Below, piece by piece: positions 15,500-24,378 of a DNA stretch of 64,000 nucleotides. A program made the translations under genes and the position numbers. This DNA is from DAOUKH01 sp965261455 (GTDB lineage: Bacteria > Chloroflexota > Dehalococcoidia > SHYB01), in the NCBI GenBank assembly GCA_965261455.1, contig OZ253453.1, forward strand, positions 1,240,001-1,304,000, given 5' to 3'. The notes beneath the pieces are model-generated. The model saw nothing but the letters and a program-made list of their open reading frames with translations. It made no database searches and had not been told where the DNA came from. Position 1 is the first letter of the stretch, and each line of letters starts with the position of its first letter.

Positions 15500-16573
15500 G
15501 TGAAGGTCTCGATCGGCTTCAACTTCGATGGCGGGGTCATGGCGTGGGACGACCTCGCGGAGTATGCGCGCGCGGCGGAGCGTCTCGGCGTCGACAGCAT
15601 CTGGTCGCCCGAGGGCTGGGGCTTCGACGGGGCGACACCGTTGGCCTTTCTCGCCGGCAAGACCTCGACGATCAAGCTGGGGACCGGCATCCTGCAGATC
15701 GGTGCGCGCACACCGGCGAATCTCGCCATGACCGCCCTGTCGCTGCACTCGATTTCGGGCGGCCGCTTCATCCTCGGCATCGGGACGAGCGGGCCGCAGG
15801 TGATCGAAGGGCTGCACGGGGTCGTCTTCGACCAGCCGGTGCGCCGCACCCGTGAGACCGTCGAGATTCTGAAGAAGGCCTTCGCGGGCGAGCGCCTGGC
15901 CTACGCCGGCGAGCACTTTCGGCTGCCCGTCCGCGAGGGCGAGGGGAAGGCCCTGCGGCTGACGGCGCCCCCCGCCGACGTGCCGGTCTACATCGCGGCG
16001 ATGGGGCCGGCGAACCTCCGCCTGACCGGCGAGCTCGCCGACGGCTGGCGCGGTATCTACGTGATGCCAGAACACGCCGACGTCTCGATGCAGCCGATCG
16101 CCGAGGGCGCAGCCAGGGCGGGGCGCTCCCTCGACGACCTTGACCTCCAGGGGAATGGCACGGTGTGGTTTACCGACGAACCCGAGGCTGCTATCGAGGA
16201 GCTCAGCACACGGCTCGCCTTCACCCTGGGTGGTATGGGGTCGCGCCAAAACAACTTCTACAACAACTCTTATAGCCGGGCGGGGTTCGCCGACGAGGCC
16301 AAGGAGATCCAACGTCTCTGGATGGAAGGGAAGCGCGACGAGGCCCGCAACCTGGTCCCGCGGGAGCTGGCGGCGATGACGCACCTCGTCGGCGACGATA
16401 ACGCGGTCAAGGCGCGGATCCGCGCTTACATCGGCGCGGGCTTCAACACCCTCAACGTCGCGGTGCGCCAGGGATCGACGCCGCCCGCTGAACTCGGCCT
16501 CTACGACCGTATCGCGCTGCTCGAGCGCGTCATGGACCTGGTGTCGCAAGTAAACGAAGAGGCCGCGGCATAG
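15500..16573 (+). CDS. LLM-class flavin/F420-dependent oxidoreductase
   Basis: 357-residue luciferase-like TIM-barrel protein: VKVSIGFNFDGGVMAWDDLAE start, AERLGVDSIWSPEGWGFD, TSTIKLGTGILQIGARTPAN, and FILGIGTSGPQVIEGLHGV, typical of F420-dependent methylene-H4MPT-reductase-like enzymes. Members use F420H2 or FMNH2 to reduce or oxidise diverse substrates; the substrate here is unknown. I place the start at the GTG at 15500, six bases after GGGAGGG; a TTG just before it (15497) is the alternative. The enoyl-CoA hydratase gene 40 bases downstream on the same strand may be co-transcribed. Such genes are numerous in SAR202-type Chloroflexota. Confidence 0.92.
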   Translation: MKVSIGFNFDGGVMAWDDLAEYARAAERLGVDSIWSPEGWGFDGATPLAFLAGKTSTIKLGTGILQIGARTPANLAMTALSLHSISGGRFILGIGTSGPQVIEGLHGVVFDQPVRRTRETVEILKKAFAGERLAYAGEHFRLPVREGEGKALRLTAPPADVPVYIAAMGPANLRLTGELADGWRGIYVMPEHADVSMQPIAEGAARAGRSLDDLDLQGNGTVWFTDEPEAAIEELSTRLAFTLGGMGSRQNNFYNNSYSRAGFADEAKEIQRLWMEGKRDEARNLVPRELAAMTHLVGDDNAVKARIRAYIGAGFNTLNVAVRQGSTPPAELGLYDRIALLERVMDLVSQVNEEAAA

Positions 16574-16613
16574 GCGGCGGACCGAGAAAGCGGATACAAG
16601 AAGGAGCAGATAC

Positions 16614-17417
16614 GTGGGCAAGTACGACCATTACGAAGCGAATCACCTAAAGATCGAGATCACCGACCGGGTCGCGCTGATCACGATGGACCGGCCCGAG
16701 AAGCGAAACGCGATAAACCCGGCCCTGCACGTGGGACTAGAGAAAGTGTTCCGGGAGGTAGGCGACGACCCCGACGTGGGCGCGATCGTGCTGACCGGAG
16801 CGGGGACCGCCTTCTGCGCGGGCGGCGACTTCGGGCCGCAGACGAACCAGAGCCGCGGCGCGTCGGCCCCAACGGGCATCACGCGGGGGCCGAAGTACCT
16901 TGTGCAGCGGATGGTGAACGCGGAGGTCCCCACGATCGCGGCGATCAACGGCCCCGCGTCGGGGCTGGGCGCGACCATCGCGCTGCTCTGCGACGTGACG
17001 TTCATGGCGGATACGGCGCGCATCGGGGACACCCACGTCAACCTGGGGCTCGTGGCCGGCGACGGAGGGGCCGTCATCTGGCCGCTGCTTATCGGCCCGA
17101 ACCGCGCCAAGGAATATCTGATGGCGGGCAAGTACGCCGATGCCGAAACCGCCGACAAGATCGGCCTCGTGAACCACGTCGTGCCCGCCGACAAGCTGCT
17201 CGACGAGGCCACGGCCTACGCCAGACAGTTGGCCAACGGCGCCACGGCGGCGGTGCGGTGGACGAAGATGGCGATCAACCGGATGGTGTGGGACAACCTC
17301 AACCTGGTGCTGGAGATGAGCCTGGCGACGGAGGCACTCTCCGTGCGCACCGAGGATCACAAGGAAGCGGTGGCGGCGTTCCAACAGAAGCGCGCGCCGA
17401 ACTTCCGCGGCCTCTAG
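16614..17417 (+). CDS. Enoyl-CoA hydratase/isomerase family protein
   Basis: 267-residue crotonase-fold protein with MDRPEKRNAINPAL, oxyanion loop LTGAGTAFCAGGDFGPQ, second loop INGPASGLGATIALLCDVTF and THVNLGLVAGDGGAVIWPL. The C-terminal EDHKEAVAAFQQKRAPNF tail is normal. The start is a GTG with AAGGAG seven bases upstream. It lies 40 bases after the luciferase-like gene and may form a two-gene operon with it. The exact acyl-CoA substrate and reaction are not predictable. Confidence 0.92.
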   Translation: MGKYDHYEANHLKIEITDRVALITMDRPEKRNAINPALHVGLEKVFREVGDDPDVGAIVLTGAGTAFCAGGDFGPQTNQSRGASAPTGITRGPKYLVQRMVNAEVPTIAAINGPASGLGATIALLCDVTFMADTARIGDTHVNLGLVAGDGGAVIWPLLIGPNRAKEYLMAGKYADAETADKIGLVNHVVPADKLLDEATAYARQLANGATAAVRWTKMAINRMVWDNLNLVLEMSLATEALSVRTEDHKEAVAAFQQKRAPNFRGL

Positions 17418-17447
17418 GGCCGCTCGCCCTTCACCGCCGCGCCGGGC

Positions 17448-18602
17448 TCAGAGCCCAACACCGCGTACAACCGCACCGGCGGCCCCGCCCCCGATGATGA
17501 GCCACATTGGGTTCAGGCCGGTGCGCCAGACGAGCAGGGCCGCGACGACGGCGGCGGTGATGGTGAAGGGGTCTTCCAAGGAGAGTCGGCCGAGCTGCCA
17601 GCTCACCCCCGCCATGAGCGCCAGCGAGGCGGCGTTGACTCCGTCGAGTGCGGCGCGGGCCGAGGGTGTCCGGCGCGCCCAGGGCAGGATGCGGCTCAGC
17701 GCGGCGACGAAGACGAACGACGGGATGAAGATGGCCACGGTGGCCACGATCGCGGCTTCCCATCCATCGACCACGTAGCCGACGAACGTGGCGGTGGTGA
17801 ATACCGGGCCGGGGGTCAGCTGGCCGACGGAGATGGCGTCGAGCAGTTGGCTTTCGGTGAGCCACCCCAGGCGCTCCACGAGATCGCCGCGCAGGTAGGC
17901 GAGCAGCACGTAGCCGCTGCCGTAGAGCACGGAGCCGACCTTCAGGAAGTTCAAGAACAGCGTGAGCATGCTGAACGTCGCGGCGCCGGCGGGGAGCGCG
18001 CCAAGAAACGGCAGCGACGCCGGCAAGGCGAGCGCCACGGCACCCCCGCCCGCTAGCCGCCCGCCGAACCTCGCGCCCGTGGCAACGACGCCCGCGGCGG
18101 CCAGAAGCAGCAGCTCGTTGACGCCCAGCAGGTACCCGGCAAGGACGGCGCCGCCCACCGCCGCCGTCATGGGGCCCTTCATCGCCGTCTTGCCGAGGCC
18201 CAAGAGCGCCTTGAGGATGATGGCGATCACCACCGGCCTGATGCCGTAGAGCGCCCATTCGAAGGCGTGGGTGGTCCCGTACTCGACGTACAGAATGGCG
18301 ATACCGAGGACGATGAGCACGGCGGGGACGATGAAGAGGCCGCCCGCCGTGAAGAGTCCTTTCCAGCCGGCGCGGCGATGTCCCAGATGAATCGCGAGCT
18401 CGGTGGAGTTCGGCCCCGGGATGAGGTTGGTCGCGCCGACCATGTCCAGGAATTCCTGGTCTTCGAGCCAGCGCCGACGACGGACGACCTCCTCCCGCAT
18501 CATGGCGATGTGGGCCGCCGGGCCCCCGAAGGCAAAGAGGCCTAGCTTGAGGAAGAGCGCCGCGACTTCGCCCAGGCGGTTGGGGGATTCCGAAGAGGTC
18601 AC
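17448..18602 (-). CDS. chrA: Chromate transporter family protein
   Basis: 384-residue two-domain CHR membrane protein. Each half has the family motif: LGLFAFGGPAAHIAMMREE and NLIPGPNSTELAIHLG in the N-terminal half, and KVGSVLYGSGYVLLAYLR with GQLTPGPVFTTATFVGYV in the C-terminal half. About ten to twelve hydrophobic segments are present. Characterised members export chromate using the proton gradient, but many environmental homologues have no tested substrate. It converges on the enoyl-CoA hydratase gene, 30 bases away, and is divergent from nudC. Confidence 0.9.
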   Translation of the reverse strand: MTSSESPNRLGEVAALFLKLGLFAFGGPAAHIAMMREEVVRRRRWLEDQEFLDMVGATNLIPGPNSTELAIHLGHRRAGWKGLFTAGGLFIVPAVLIVLGIAILYVEYGTTHAFEWALYGIRPVVIAIILKALLGLGKTAMKGPMTAAVGGAVLAGYLLGVNELLLLAAAGVVATGARFGGRLAGGGAVALALPASLPFLGALPAGAATFSMLTLFLNFLKVGSVLYGSGYVLLAYLRGDLVERLGWLTESQLLDAISVGQLTPGPVFTTATFVGYVVDGWEAAIVATVAIFIPSFVFVAALSRILPWARRTPSARAALDGVNAASLALMAGVSWQLGRLSLEDPFTITAAVVAALLVWRTGLNPMWLIIGGGAAGAVVRGVGL

Positions 18603-18693
18603 GGGAATGGGTCGGCCCGGCGCGCCGGTGGATTGGCCCGAACGGGTCGGAGCGGCAGCGCGAGACCATGATAAAGGGCACGGCCCAATCGTC

Positions 18694-18699
18694 TACAAT
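18694..18699 (+). promoter_or_regulatory. -10 element upstream of nudC
   Basis: TACAAT nine bases before the ATG of a ten-codon frame (18709) that leads into nudC. No convincing -35 is seen. Confidence 0.4.
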
Positions 18700-18708
18700 A
18701 ACCGCCGC

Positions 18709-18741
18709 ATGAAGGCCGGGGCGCGGGAAAGGGAGCGATGA
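18709..18741 (+). CDS. Possible ten-codon leader peptide coupled to nudC
   Basis: A short frame (MKAGARERER, stop TGA) begins nine bases after a TACAAT hexamer and ends as CGATGA, so its stop overlaps the nudC ATG. The AAAGGGAG inside it can serve as the nudC ribosome binding site. The frame may simply be chance; translation is not shown. Confidence 0.25.
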   Translation: MKAGARERER

Positions 18742-19655
18742 CGCGCGAGCACGTCTATTCGGGCAATCCGCTGATGCGCGGCGAGCGCGAGCGGCGCGAC
18801 GAGGCGTGGATCGTGGCGAGGGCGGTCGATCCCACCAGCAAGGTCCTGCCCCTCCACGGACTCAAGGTCGCCGTACAGGGCGACGGGCCGCCCGCGTTGG
18901 CATGGCTGAGCCCGGCGGAGCTCGAACGCCTGGGCGGAAGCCCGCTGGTGGTGCTGCTCGGCCTACGCGATGGCGTGGCCCACTTCGCGGCTGACGTCTC
19001 CGCGCTCGACGGACTCGACGGAGCAAACAAGACATTCCGGTTCGGGGACGCCCGCGCCGCCGCCGGTGTTGTCTCCCGTGAGGACGCCGGGGTCATCGCG
19101 CAGGCGCGGGCGCACGTTGGCTGGCACAACCGGCACGGCTTCTGCTCCGTCTGTGGGCAACCCACCGCCATCGGGCGCGGCGGCCAGGTGCGAAAGTGCG
19201 GTGCCTGCGGGGCGGAGCACTTTCCCCGCACCGACCCCGTCATCATCGTCGTCGTCTCCGACGGAGAGCGCTGCCTGTTGGGGCAGTCGTGGGGGCGGCT
19301 GGCGGCCTCGAAGATGTACTCCGCGCTGGCGGGGTTCATGGACCAAGGGGAATCAATCGAGGAGGCGGTCGCGCGGGAGGTCTGGGAAGAGGCGGGCATC
19401 CGGGCCGTCGACGTCCGCTACCACTCGTCGCAGCCCTGGCCCTTCCCGTCGTCGCTCATGATCGGCTGCCACGCGGCGGCGGCCACAACAGACATCCACA
19501 AGGACGACGAGGAGATGACCGACGTCCGCTGGTTCAGCCGCGACGAGGTGCGGGCGGCGCTCGCCGGTGAAGGCGAGACGCTCTCCCTACCCGGCCCCTT
19601 CGCCATCGCCCACCACCTCATCCGCTCCTGGGCCGAGGGGACAACCGGCGCTTAG
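18738..19655 (+). CDS. nudC: NAD+ diphosphatase / NAD-cap RNA hydrolase
   Basis: 305-residue Nudix enzyme that cleaves NAD(H), and NAD-capped RNA 5' ends, to NMN and AMP. An N-terminal domain (1-110) is followed by a four-Cys zinc ribbon (FCSVCGQP ... KCGACGAEHFPRTDP, about 135-165) and the Nudix domain with box GFMDQGESIEEAVAREVWEE. The NudC-specific SQPWPFPSSLM follows the box. Length and order match the family. An AAAGGGAG precedes the ATG, which overlaps the stop of a possible leader peptide. The 3' end overlaps the end of the convergent amidohydrolase gene by four bases. Confidence 0.95.
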   Translation: MTREHVYSGNPLMRGERERRDEAWIVARAVDPTSKVLPLHGLKVAVQGDGPPALAWLSPAELERLGGSPLVVLLGLRDGVAHFAADVSALDGLDGANKTFRFGDARAAAGVVSREDAGVIAQARAHVGWHNRHGFCSVCGQPTAIGRGGQVRKCGACGAEHFPRTDPVIIVVVSDGERCLLGQSWGRLAASKMYSALAGFMDQGESIEEAVAREVWEEAGIRAVDVRYHSSQPWPFPSSLMIGCHAAAATTDIHKDDEEMTDVRWFSRDEVRAALAGEGETLSLPGPFAIAHHLIRSWAEGTTGA

Positions 19656-20941
19656 ACCGGCGAGGGCGCGAGAGCGACGCCGAACTGCTCGGCGGCGTTG
19701 CCGCCCATCATGCGGGCGAGGGCCCGCACGGGGACGTTGGCACTTACCAGCATATCGATGGCGTCCCAAGCGCTCGTCGTGTCGTGGTGCGGGTATCGGG
19801 AGCCCCACACGACCTTCTCCCCAAAGACGTGGGGGAGCTTCTGCACGAGGCGTTCCTCGGCGTCGAATCCAAGCGCGACGTGGCCCTCCTCCCACATCTT
19901 TTCGGGGTCGGTCCGCACTGGGTAGTAGTGCAGGAGCGGGATCACGCGGGTGGAGGCTTCCATCTTCTCGATGACCTCCTCCATCCACGAGGCCTTGCCA
20001 TGCGCAACGACCACCTTCATATCGGGGAAGCGCTGCATGACGGTGAAGCCGATGAGGGCGGAGGCGACGAACATGTGGTTGTCGAGCCAGTAGGAGAGGA
20101 TCGGGGCGATGGGGTGGCCCATGGGACTGGGCGACCCGCCGGACGCGCCACCGCCGGCCTCAGGCCCACCGCCCGCGGCCGCGGGGATCCCTCCCAAGAG
20201 GCCGGCGGCCTGGGCGAGCCGCCCGTGCAGCTTCTCGATGAAGGGGCCGTGGGAGGTCCATTCGGGACTCCACAGTCCGGGGGAGGGATGGACGGCGGCG
20301 ACGAGGCCGAGCGCCTCGAGCTCGCCCCATAACGGATCGTAGGAGGGGTGGGTGAAATAGCGGCCATCGATGAACATGGGGCGGATGAACACGCCCCGGA
20401 AGCATGCGGTCTTGGAGACCCGCGACAACTCTTCGAGCGCGAAGTCCACGTTCTGCAACGGGAGCATGGCGGCGGCGAAGAGGCGGCCGGGCGCGGCAGA
20501 GCAGAAGTCCGCGATCCAGTCGTTATAGGCGCGGGCGAGAGCATAGGCGGCATCGGGGTCCTCGACGAGATGGAAGCCCTCGGCGAACCAGGTGGGATAC
20601 AGGAAGGCCTGGTCGACGCCCATGGCGTCCATGTCGCGGAGCCGCGCCTTAGGGTCCTGAGCGCCCTCGTTGATGGGATGCACGATGGCGGGGTCGAGCG
20701 CGCCCACGTCATCCCACGTCATGCCGGGGCGCCAGATGGCATGTCGGGGAATGTTCCGGTTCCCCGTGTCGTGGACCGGCCTGCCATTGACCTTGAGGTA
20801 CGACCCAAAGCGCCCCTCTTCCCGCCACAACGCGCTCTTGCCTAGGGCGCGGTAGTCGGGATCGAGATAGCGCTCCCACAGATCCTTGGGCTCGACGACG
20901 TGCGTGTCGCTGTCGAAAACGGGAAAGCTCTTCACGGGCAT
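19652..20941 (-). CDS. Amidohydrolase-2 family protein
   Basis: 429-residue metal-dependent TIM-barrel hydrolase/decarboxylase. The metal motif is FDSDTHVVEPKDLWERY at the N-terminus. KARLRDMDAMGVDQAFLYPT, LPLQNVDFALEELSRV, then VVAHGKASWMEEVIEKME and a late SRYPHHDTTSAWDA supply the other conserved elements of the ACMSD-like group. A Gly/Ala/Ser/Pro-rich insertion of about 25 residues (around residues 245-275, AAAGGGPEAGGGASGGSP) is unusual. AAAGGA precedes the ATG. The gene lies 75 bases downstream of another amidohydrolase gene on the same strand. Substrate unknown; related proteins act on aromatic acids or cyclic amides. Confidence 0.9.
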   Translation of the reverse strand: MPVKSFPVFDSDTHVVEPKDLWERYLDPDYRALGKSALWREEGRFGSYLKVNGRPVHDTGNRNIPRHAIWRPGMTWDDVGALDPAIVHPINEGAQDPKARLRDMDAMGVDQAFLYPTWFAEGFHLVEDPDAAYALARAYNDWIADFCSAAPGRLFAAAMLPLQNVDFALEELSRVSKTACFRGVFIRPMFIDGRYFTHPSYDPLWGELEALGLVAAVHPSPGLWSPEWTSHGPFIEKLHGRLAQAAGLLGGIPAAAGGGPEAGGGASGGSPSPMGHPIAPILSYWLDNHMFVASALIGFTVMQRFPDMKVVVAHGKASWMEEVIEKMEASTRVIPLLHYYPVRTDPEKMWEEGHVALGFDAEERLVQKLPHVFGEKVVWGSRYPHHDTTSAWDAIDMLVSANVPVRALARMMGGNAAEQFGVALAPSPV

Positions 20942-21016
20942 GGCGTTTCCTTTACCTGGAAGTCATGACGGCGGCGTGTCCCACACGGCGGGGCATGCGA
21001 AGCTACCGCGTGAAAC

Positions 21017-22402
21017 CTAGCGTCGAAGAGCCAACTTGGGGTCGAGCGCACCCTCGATCTCGGCTTCGGTGGGCCACCAATCGGGCCGCTCAATTTCGGT
21101 GACGCGCTCGCGGATTATGTCGCGCGGCGGCTCAATGCCGTAGAGCTTGCGTGCGTTCTCGCCGAGGAACTTCGTCTGGTATTCGACGGGGAGCTCGCAC
21201 GTCCGCATCGTCTCGATCGCTTTCCACGCGTCGTCGCCGTCGTGGTGATAGACATCCGACGACCACGCGAGGATGTCCTCGTAGAAGTCAGGCAGGCGCG
21301 ACGGCGGTGATTCGTCGCCTTCAAAGCCAGTGACACAGTGACGGTTAAAGGTCTCGCTGGGGAGGTCTTTGAGCGGACGGTAGCGGCGGTCGTTCCGGTA
21401 GAGTTTGTAGGCCTTGTCGCACTCGTCGAGAAGGAAGCTGAGCCAGGTCGAGGAGGCCTCGAAGACGGCGGCCTTGATCTTGGGATGCCGCTCAAAGAAG
21501 CCGGACATGAGCGTGATGACGACCCACATCGAGGCTTCGGCCTGGAAGTTCTGCACGTTGGTGAGGAAGAAGTGGGGCAACCCGGCGGAGCGCACCGTCC
21601 TGCCGATGAGCTCGGCGCCGGAATATTGTTCCGTGTAGCCCGGCGGTTTGAGTGAGCCCGCCGCGGGGAACGGGTGCATCCCATAGACCACGCCGGCCTC
21701 TTCCATCGCGCTCCACAGCGGCTCGAACTTCGGCTGGATGGGGTAATTGCCCATCGCATCCATCGGGCGTACGAGACCAACCCGGCAGCCCTGTTCGGCA
21801 ACGCGATAGAGCTCCTCCGTGGCGTACTTGGGGTTTTGGAGGGGAAGCATGGCAGCGAAGTAGAGCCGTTCCGGGTCCTCTTGGCAAAACTCGTGGGCCC
21901 AACCGTTGTAGGCCTTGCAGAAAGCCTTGGCGCCGAGCGAGTCCTGCAACCAGGGATAGGTGTCGATGTCCGTAGGGATGATCATCACCTGGTCGATGCC
22001 CTGGACATCCATGTCGCGCAGGCGGGGCTTCGGCTCGTATGACCCCTTGTGGTCGAGATAGTCCGCCTGCTCGGCGTCCATTGCCGTGGCGGAGTTGAGG
22101 TTACGAACGTTGAAGACGCGCTGCACATCGTGCTTCATGCCGGGGCCGGCGCACGTTAGCACGTGCAGCAACCCCTTCACGCCGCCCACACGCTGAGACC
22201 CGATGCCCACGCCGGCCTTGCCGTTAACAAGGAGCTGCTTGCTGTCGGAATCGAACCAAATCGTCGTCTTGAGTGCCTGCAGTTCGTCCTCGGAAAGGTA
22301 TTCGTGGGCCCGCTCCCAAATGACCGGCGGCTCGGTGACGTGGGCGTCGCAGTCGAAGGTCGCGAAGTCCTTGGTCATCGGCTCGAATCGCTGCACGGGC
22401 AT
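21017..22402 (-). CDS. Amidohydrolase-2 family protein
   Basis: 461-residue metal-dependent hydrolase/decarboxylase of the same superfamily as its downstream neighbour. It shows the metal motif TFDCDAHVTEPPVIWERAHE, the RLRDMDVQGIDQVMIIPTDI segment, LPLQNPKYATEELYRVAE, KIKAAVFEASSTWLSFLLDE and the C-terminal SSDVYHHDGDDAWKAIE. GGAGG lies five bases before the ATG, and a near-consensus promoter lies 36 bases further up. The pair with 19652-20941 is probably an operon handling related substrates. The two sequences are diverged, so this is an old duplication or separate recruitment. Confidence 0.92.
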   Translation of the reverse strand: MPVQRFEPMTKDFATFDCDAHVTEPPVIWERAHEYLSEDELQALKTTIWFDSDSKQLLVNGKAGVGIGSQRVGGVKGLLHVLTCAGPGMKHDVQRVFNVRNLNSATAMDAEQADYLDHKGSYEPKPRLRDMDVQGIDQVMIIPTDIDTYPWLQDSLGAKAFCKAYNGWAHEFCQEDPERLYFAAMLPLQNPKYATEELYRVAEQGCRVGLVRPMDAMGNYPIQPKFEPLWSAMEEAGVVYGMHPFPAAGSLKPPGYTEQYSGAELIGRTVRSAGLPHFFLTNVQNFQAEASMWVVITLMSGFFERHPKIKAAVFEASSTWLSFLLDECDKAYKLYRNDRRYRPLKDLPSETFNRHCVTGFEGDESPPSRLPDFYEDILAWSSDVYHHDGDDAWKAIETMRTCELPVEYQTKFLGENARKLYGIEPPRDIIRERVTEIERPDWWPTEAEIEGALDPKLALRR

Positions 22403-22444
22403 GGCGCACCTCCACGAGGGTATCGCTCCGGCCTTTCACCCACG

Positions 22445-22473
22445 TATGTAGGCCACGGCACGGAGAAAGTCAA
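22445..22473 (-). promoter_or_regulatory. Promoter of the amidohydrolase pair
   Basis: On the minus strand, TTGACT (22468-22473), a 17-base spacer and TACATA (22445-22450). The expected transcription start is about 36 bases upstream of the ATG at 22402. Confidence 0.65.
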
Positions 22474-22590
22474 TCAGCCTCACTCGGTCGGCCTCGACGC
22501 GGGCCGGCGCGAAGTAGGGGTGACTCACAGCAGGACGCGACCCGCGGGCCGCGTCCATAATTCAGGGAAAAGGGGCCGAGAGGGAGCCGG

Positions 22591-22881
22591 TTACGACTTC
22601 CTGGGCCGACCGGGACGCCTCTTCTGGACTTTGCTCCAGAAGATTAGCCGGTCGCCGTCCTTCCGGATCTCCAGAGCCTTCCCGGTCTGACGCATGGCAT
22701 CGCCTAGCCGCCTTCTCAACGTTCTAGGGTTCTCGCCGGAGGAGGACTCAATAACGCCGGCGCTGCCTTCACGTTCGGCCTGCTCGATATAGCCGACGTA
22801 TTCGGCAATAATCTTCGCCCGCGCCGACGGCATGGTTTTCACTTTGGCTTCCGTCAGGCTGATGGTGGTGAACTTCGGCAT
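22591..22881 (-). CDS. Small basic protein of unknown function with AT-hook-like tail
   Basis: 96 residues. The start is the ATG at 22881, preceded by AGGAGA. The N-terminal part (MPKFTTISLTEAKVKTMPSA) leads into amphipathic helices (AKIIAEYVGYIEQAEREG) and a segment with many Arg and Lys (RTLRRRLGDAMRQTGKA), ending in QKRRPGRPRKS. The RRPGRPRK core matches an AT-hook, so DNA binding is possible. A TATAAT lies about 30 bases upstream of the start on the minus strand (22912-22917). I do not recognise a named family; the middle recalls small regulatory proteins of Chloroflexota but this is inference. Confidence 0.65.
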   Translation of the reverse strand: MPKFTTISLTEAKVKTMPSARAKIIAEYVGYIEQAEREGSAGVIESSSGENPRTLRRRLGDAMRQTGKALEIRKDGDRLIFWSKVQKRRPGRPRKS

Positions 22882-22911
22882 ATCGTCTCCTACATCATCT
22901 AATCCGGCGGC

Positions 22912-22917
22912 ATTATA
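22912..22917 (-). promoter_or_regulatory. -10 element upstream of the AT-hook-like gene
   Basis: Perfect TATAAT on the minus strand, 30 bases before the ATG at 22881. No clear -35 is visible. Confidence 0.45.
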
Positions 22918-22925
22918 CAACTAAT

Positions 22926-23190
22926 TGGCCAGCCTCGCACACGGGAAAGCGGCGCCTTTTCCTCCCTTTATACACAGGCGGCCACGCGTTGAAACGAAGG
23001 CCCGGCAACGAGCTTCCAGCGGACGTTCGGCATACGGCGCAAGTCCTACGAAGCAGTCGGATAAGCGGTTGCTCGAGCGACGTATCTCGCGGGCTATTGG
23101 ACAGGGAGCTACGCTACACCGCCACGAAACAAGCCATCAATCCAACGTCCTAAGACACGCAGAAAGGAAGAAATCAAACCGCAAGGGAGT
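22926..23190. other. Non-coding gap downstream of dnaN
   Basis: Roughly 290 bases between dnaN and the small basic gene. Apart from the hairpin directly after dnaN and the -10 element of the next gene I see no gene, repeat or RNA motif in it. Short open frames cross it but lack start signals. Confidence 0.5.
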
Positions 23191-23205
23191 GCCCGCTAAG
23201 CGGGT
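23191..23205 (-). terminator. Short hairpin after dnaN
   Basis: CCCGC-TAA-GCGGG stem-loop eight bases past the dnaN stop. There is no T-tract directly after it, so it is only a weak terminator candidate. Confidence 0.3.
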
Positions 23206-23212
23206 GATTCCA

Positions 23213-24346
23213 TCACCACTGCACGAACATAGGCATGACGACGTGGATGAATTCCGAGTCATCGACGGGTCGGAGGAGTCCGGGGCTGGACGGGCTGTTC
23301 GTTTCGAGCGTCACCTTTCCCTTGGCAACGACGGCGAGCACGTCGGTGAGGTACTTGCTGTTGAAGGCGATCTTCGAATCCGGGCCTTCAACCTCCGCGT
23401 CGATCTCGCCCTGGTCGTCGCCCACTTCTTCCGCACGCGCCGATACCATCAGGCTGCCCTTGCTCCCGTCGTTCACCGGCGCCGCCTGTAGCCGCACGAT
23501 GCCGCTCGCGTCGCGCGCGAAGATCGAGGCGGCGCGGGTCGCGCGCAGGAAGTCCTCGACGTCGACGGTGGTCGTGGTGGTGCGCTCCTGCGGGATGAGC
23601 TGCGCGTAGTTGGGGAACGAGCCTTGGACCAGTTGTGAGACGAGGCGAACGTCGTCCATCTCGAAGAGTATCTGGCTCTTTCCTTGGTTGACCGTAATGA
23701 CGACCGGCTCTTTGGACTCGCCGATGAGGCGGTTGACCTCGCTGAGCGCGCGTGCCGGCACGATGACCGTCACCACTTCGGCGGCCTCTTCCAACAGGGG
23801 AGCCTTATCGACGGATAGGCGAAAGCCATCCGCCGCCGCCAGCGTCATCGTCATCTCGCTAAACTCGGTATTGACGCCGGTCAGCACCGGACGGGAGTCC
23901 TCGGTCGCCGCGGCGAAGACTACGCGGCTGATCGTCTGACGCAACCGCTCGGGGTCGAGCTTGACCCGTACGCCGTCGGTGACCTCGGGGATCGGGGGGA
24001 AGTCGTCGGCGTCCATACCGCTCAGCCGCGCTTCAAACCGCGCGCACCGCATCTCCAGGCTGCGCGACTCTTCGGCGATCGTCAACTCCACCCGGTCGTT
24101 GGGCAAGGAGTTGACGAACTCGGTGAGGATCCGCGCCGGCACGGTAATGGCGCCTTCTTCTTCGACCTGAGCGCCGATCCAGTGCACGATCGCCACTTCC
24201 AAGTTGGTAGCGGCGAGTTTCAGCCTCCCATTCTCGGTAGCGAGCAGGACGTTGTTCGTGATGGGAAGCGTCGTGCGGGTAGCGACGGCCCTGCCGACGA
24301 CGGCGAGGCCACGATTGAGATTCTCTTGCAAACAGGAAACTTTCAC
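23213..24346 (-). CDS. dnaN: DNA polymerase III beta sliding clamp
   Basis: 377-residue beta clamp that encircles DNA and tethers polymerase III. It has the standard N-terminus (VKVSCLQENLNRGLAVVGRA, then RTTLPITNNVLLATENGRLK), three similar clamp domains and the C-terminal DDSEFIHVVMPMFVQ characteristic of the family. The start is a GTG with GGAG upstream. It is the last gene of the minus-strand cluster that begins with heme genes, 102 bases after hemL, and has its own candidate promoter with a palindrome. dnaA and recF are not next to it here. Confidence 0.97.
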   Translation of the reverse strand: MKVSCLQENLNRGLAVVGRAVATRTTLPITNNVLLATENGRLKLAATNLEVAIVHWIGAQVEEEGAITVPARILTEFVNSLPNDRVELTIAEESRSLEMRCARFEARLSGMDADDFPPIPEVTDGVRVKLDPERLRQTISRVVFAAATEDSRPVLTGVNTEFSEMTMTLAAADGFRLSVDKAPLLEEAAEVVTVIVPARALSEVNRLIGESKEPVVITVNQGKSQILFEMDDVRLVSQLVQGSFPNYAQLIPQERTTTTTVDVEDFLRATRAASIFARDASGIVRLQAAPVNDGSKGSLMVSARAEEVGDDQGEIDAEVEGPDSKIAFNSKYLTDVLAVVAKGKVTLETNSPSSPGLLRPVDDSEFIHVVMPMFVQW

Positions 24347-24378
24347 GGTTGACTCCAGCCCGAAAAAGTGTGCAGGCG

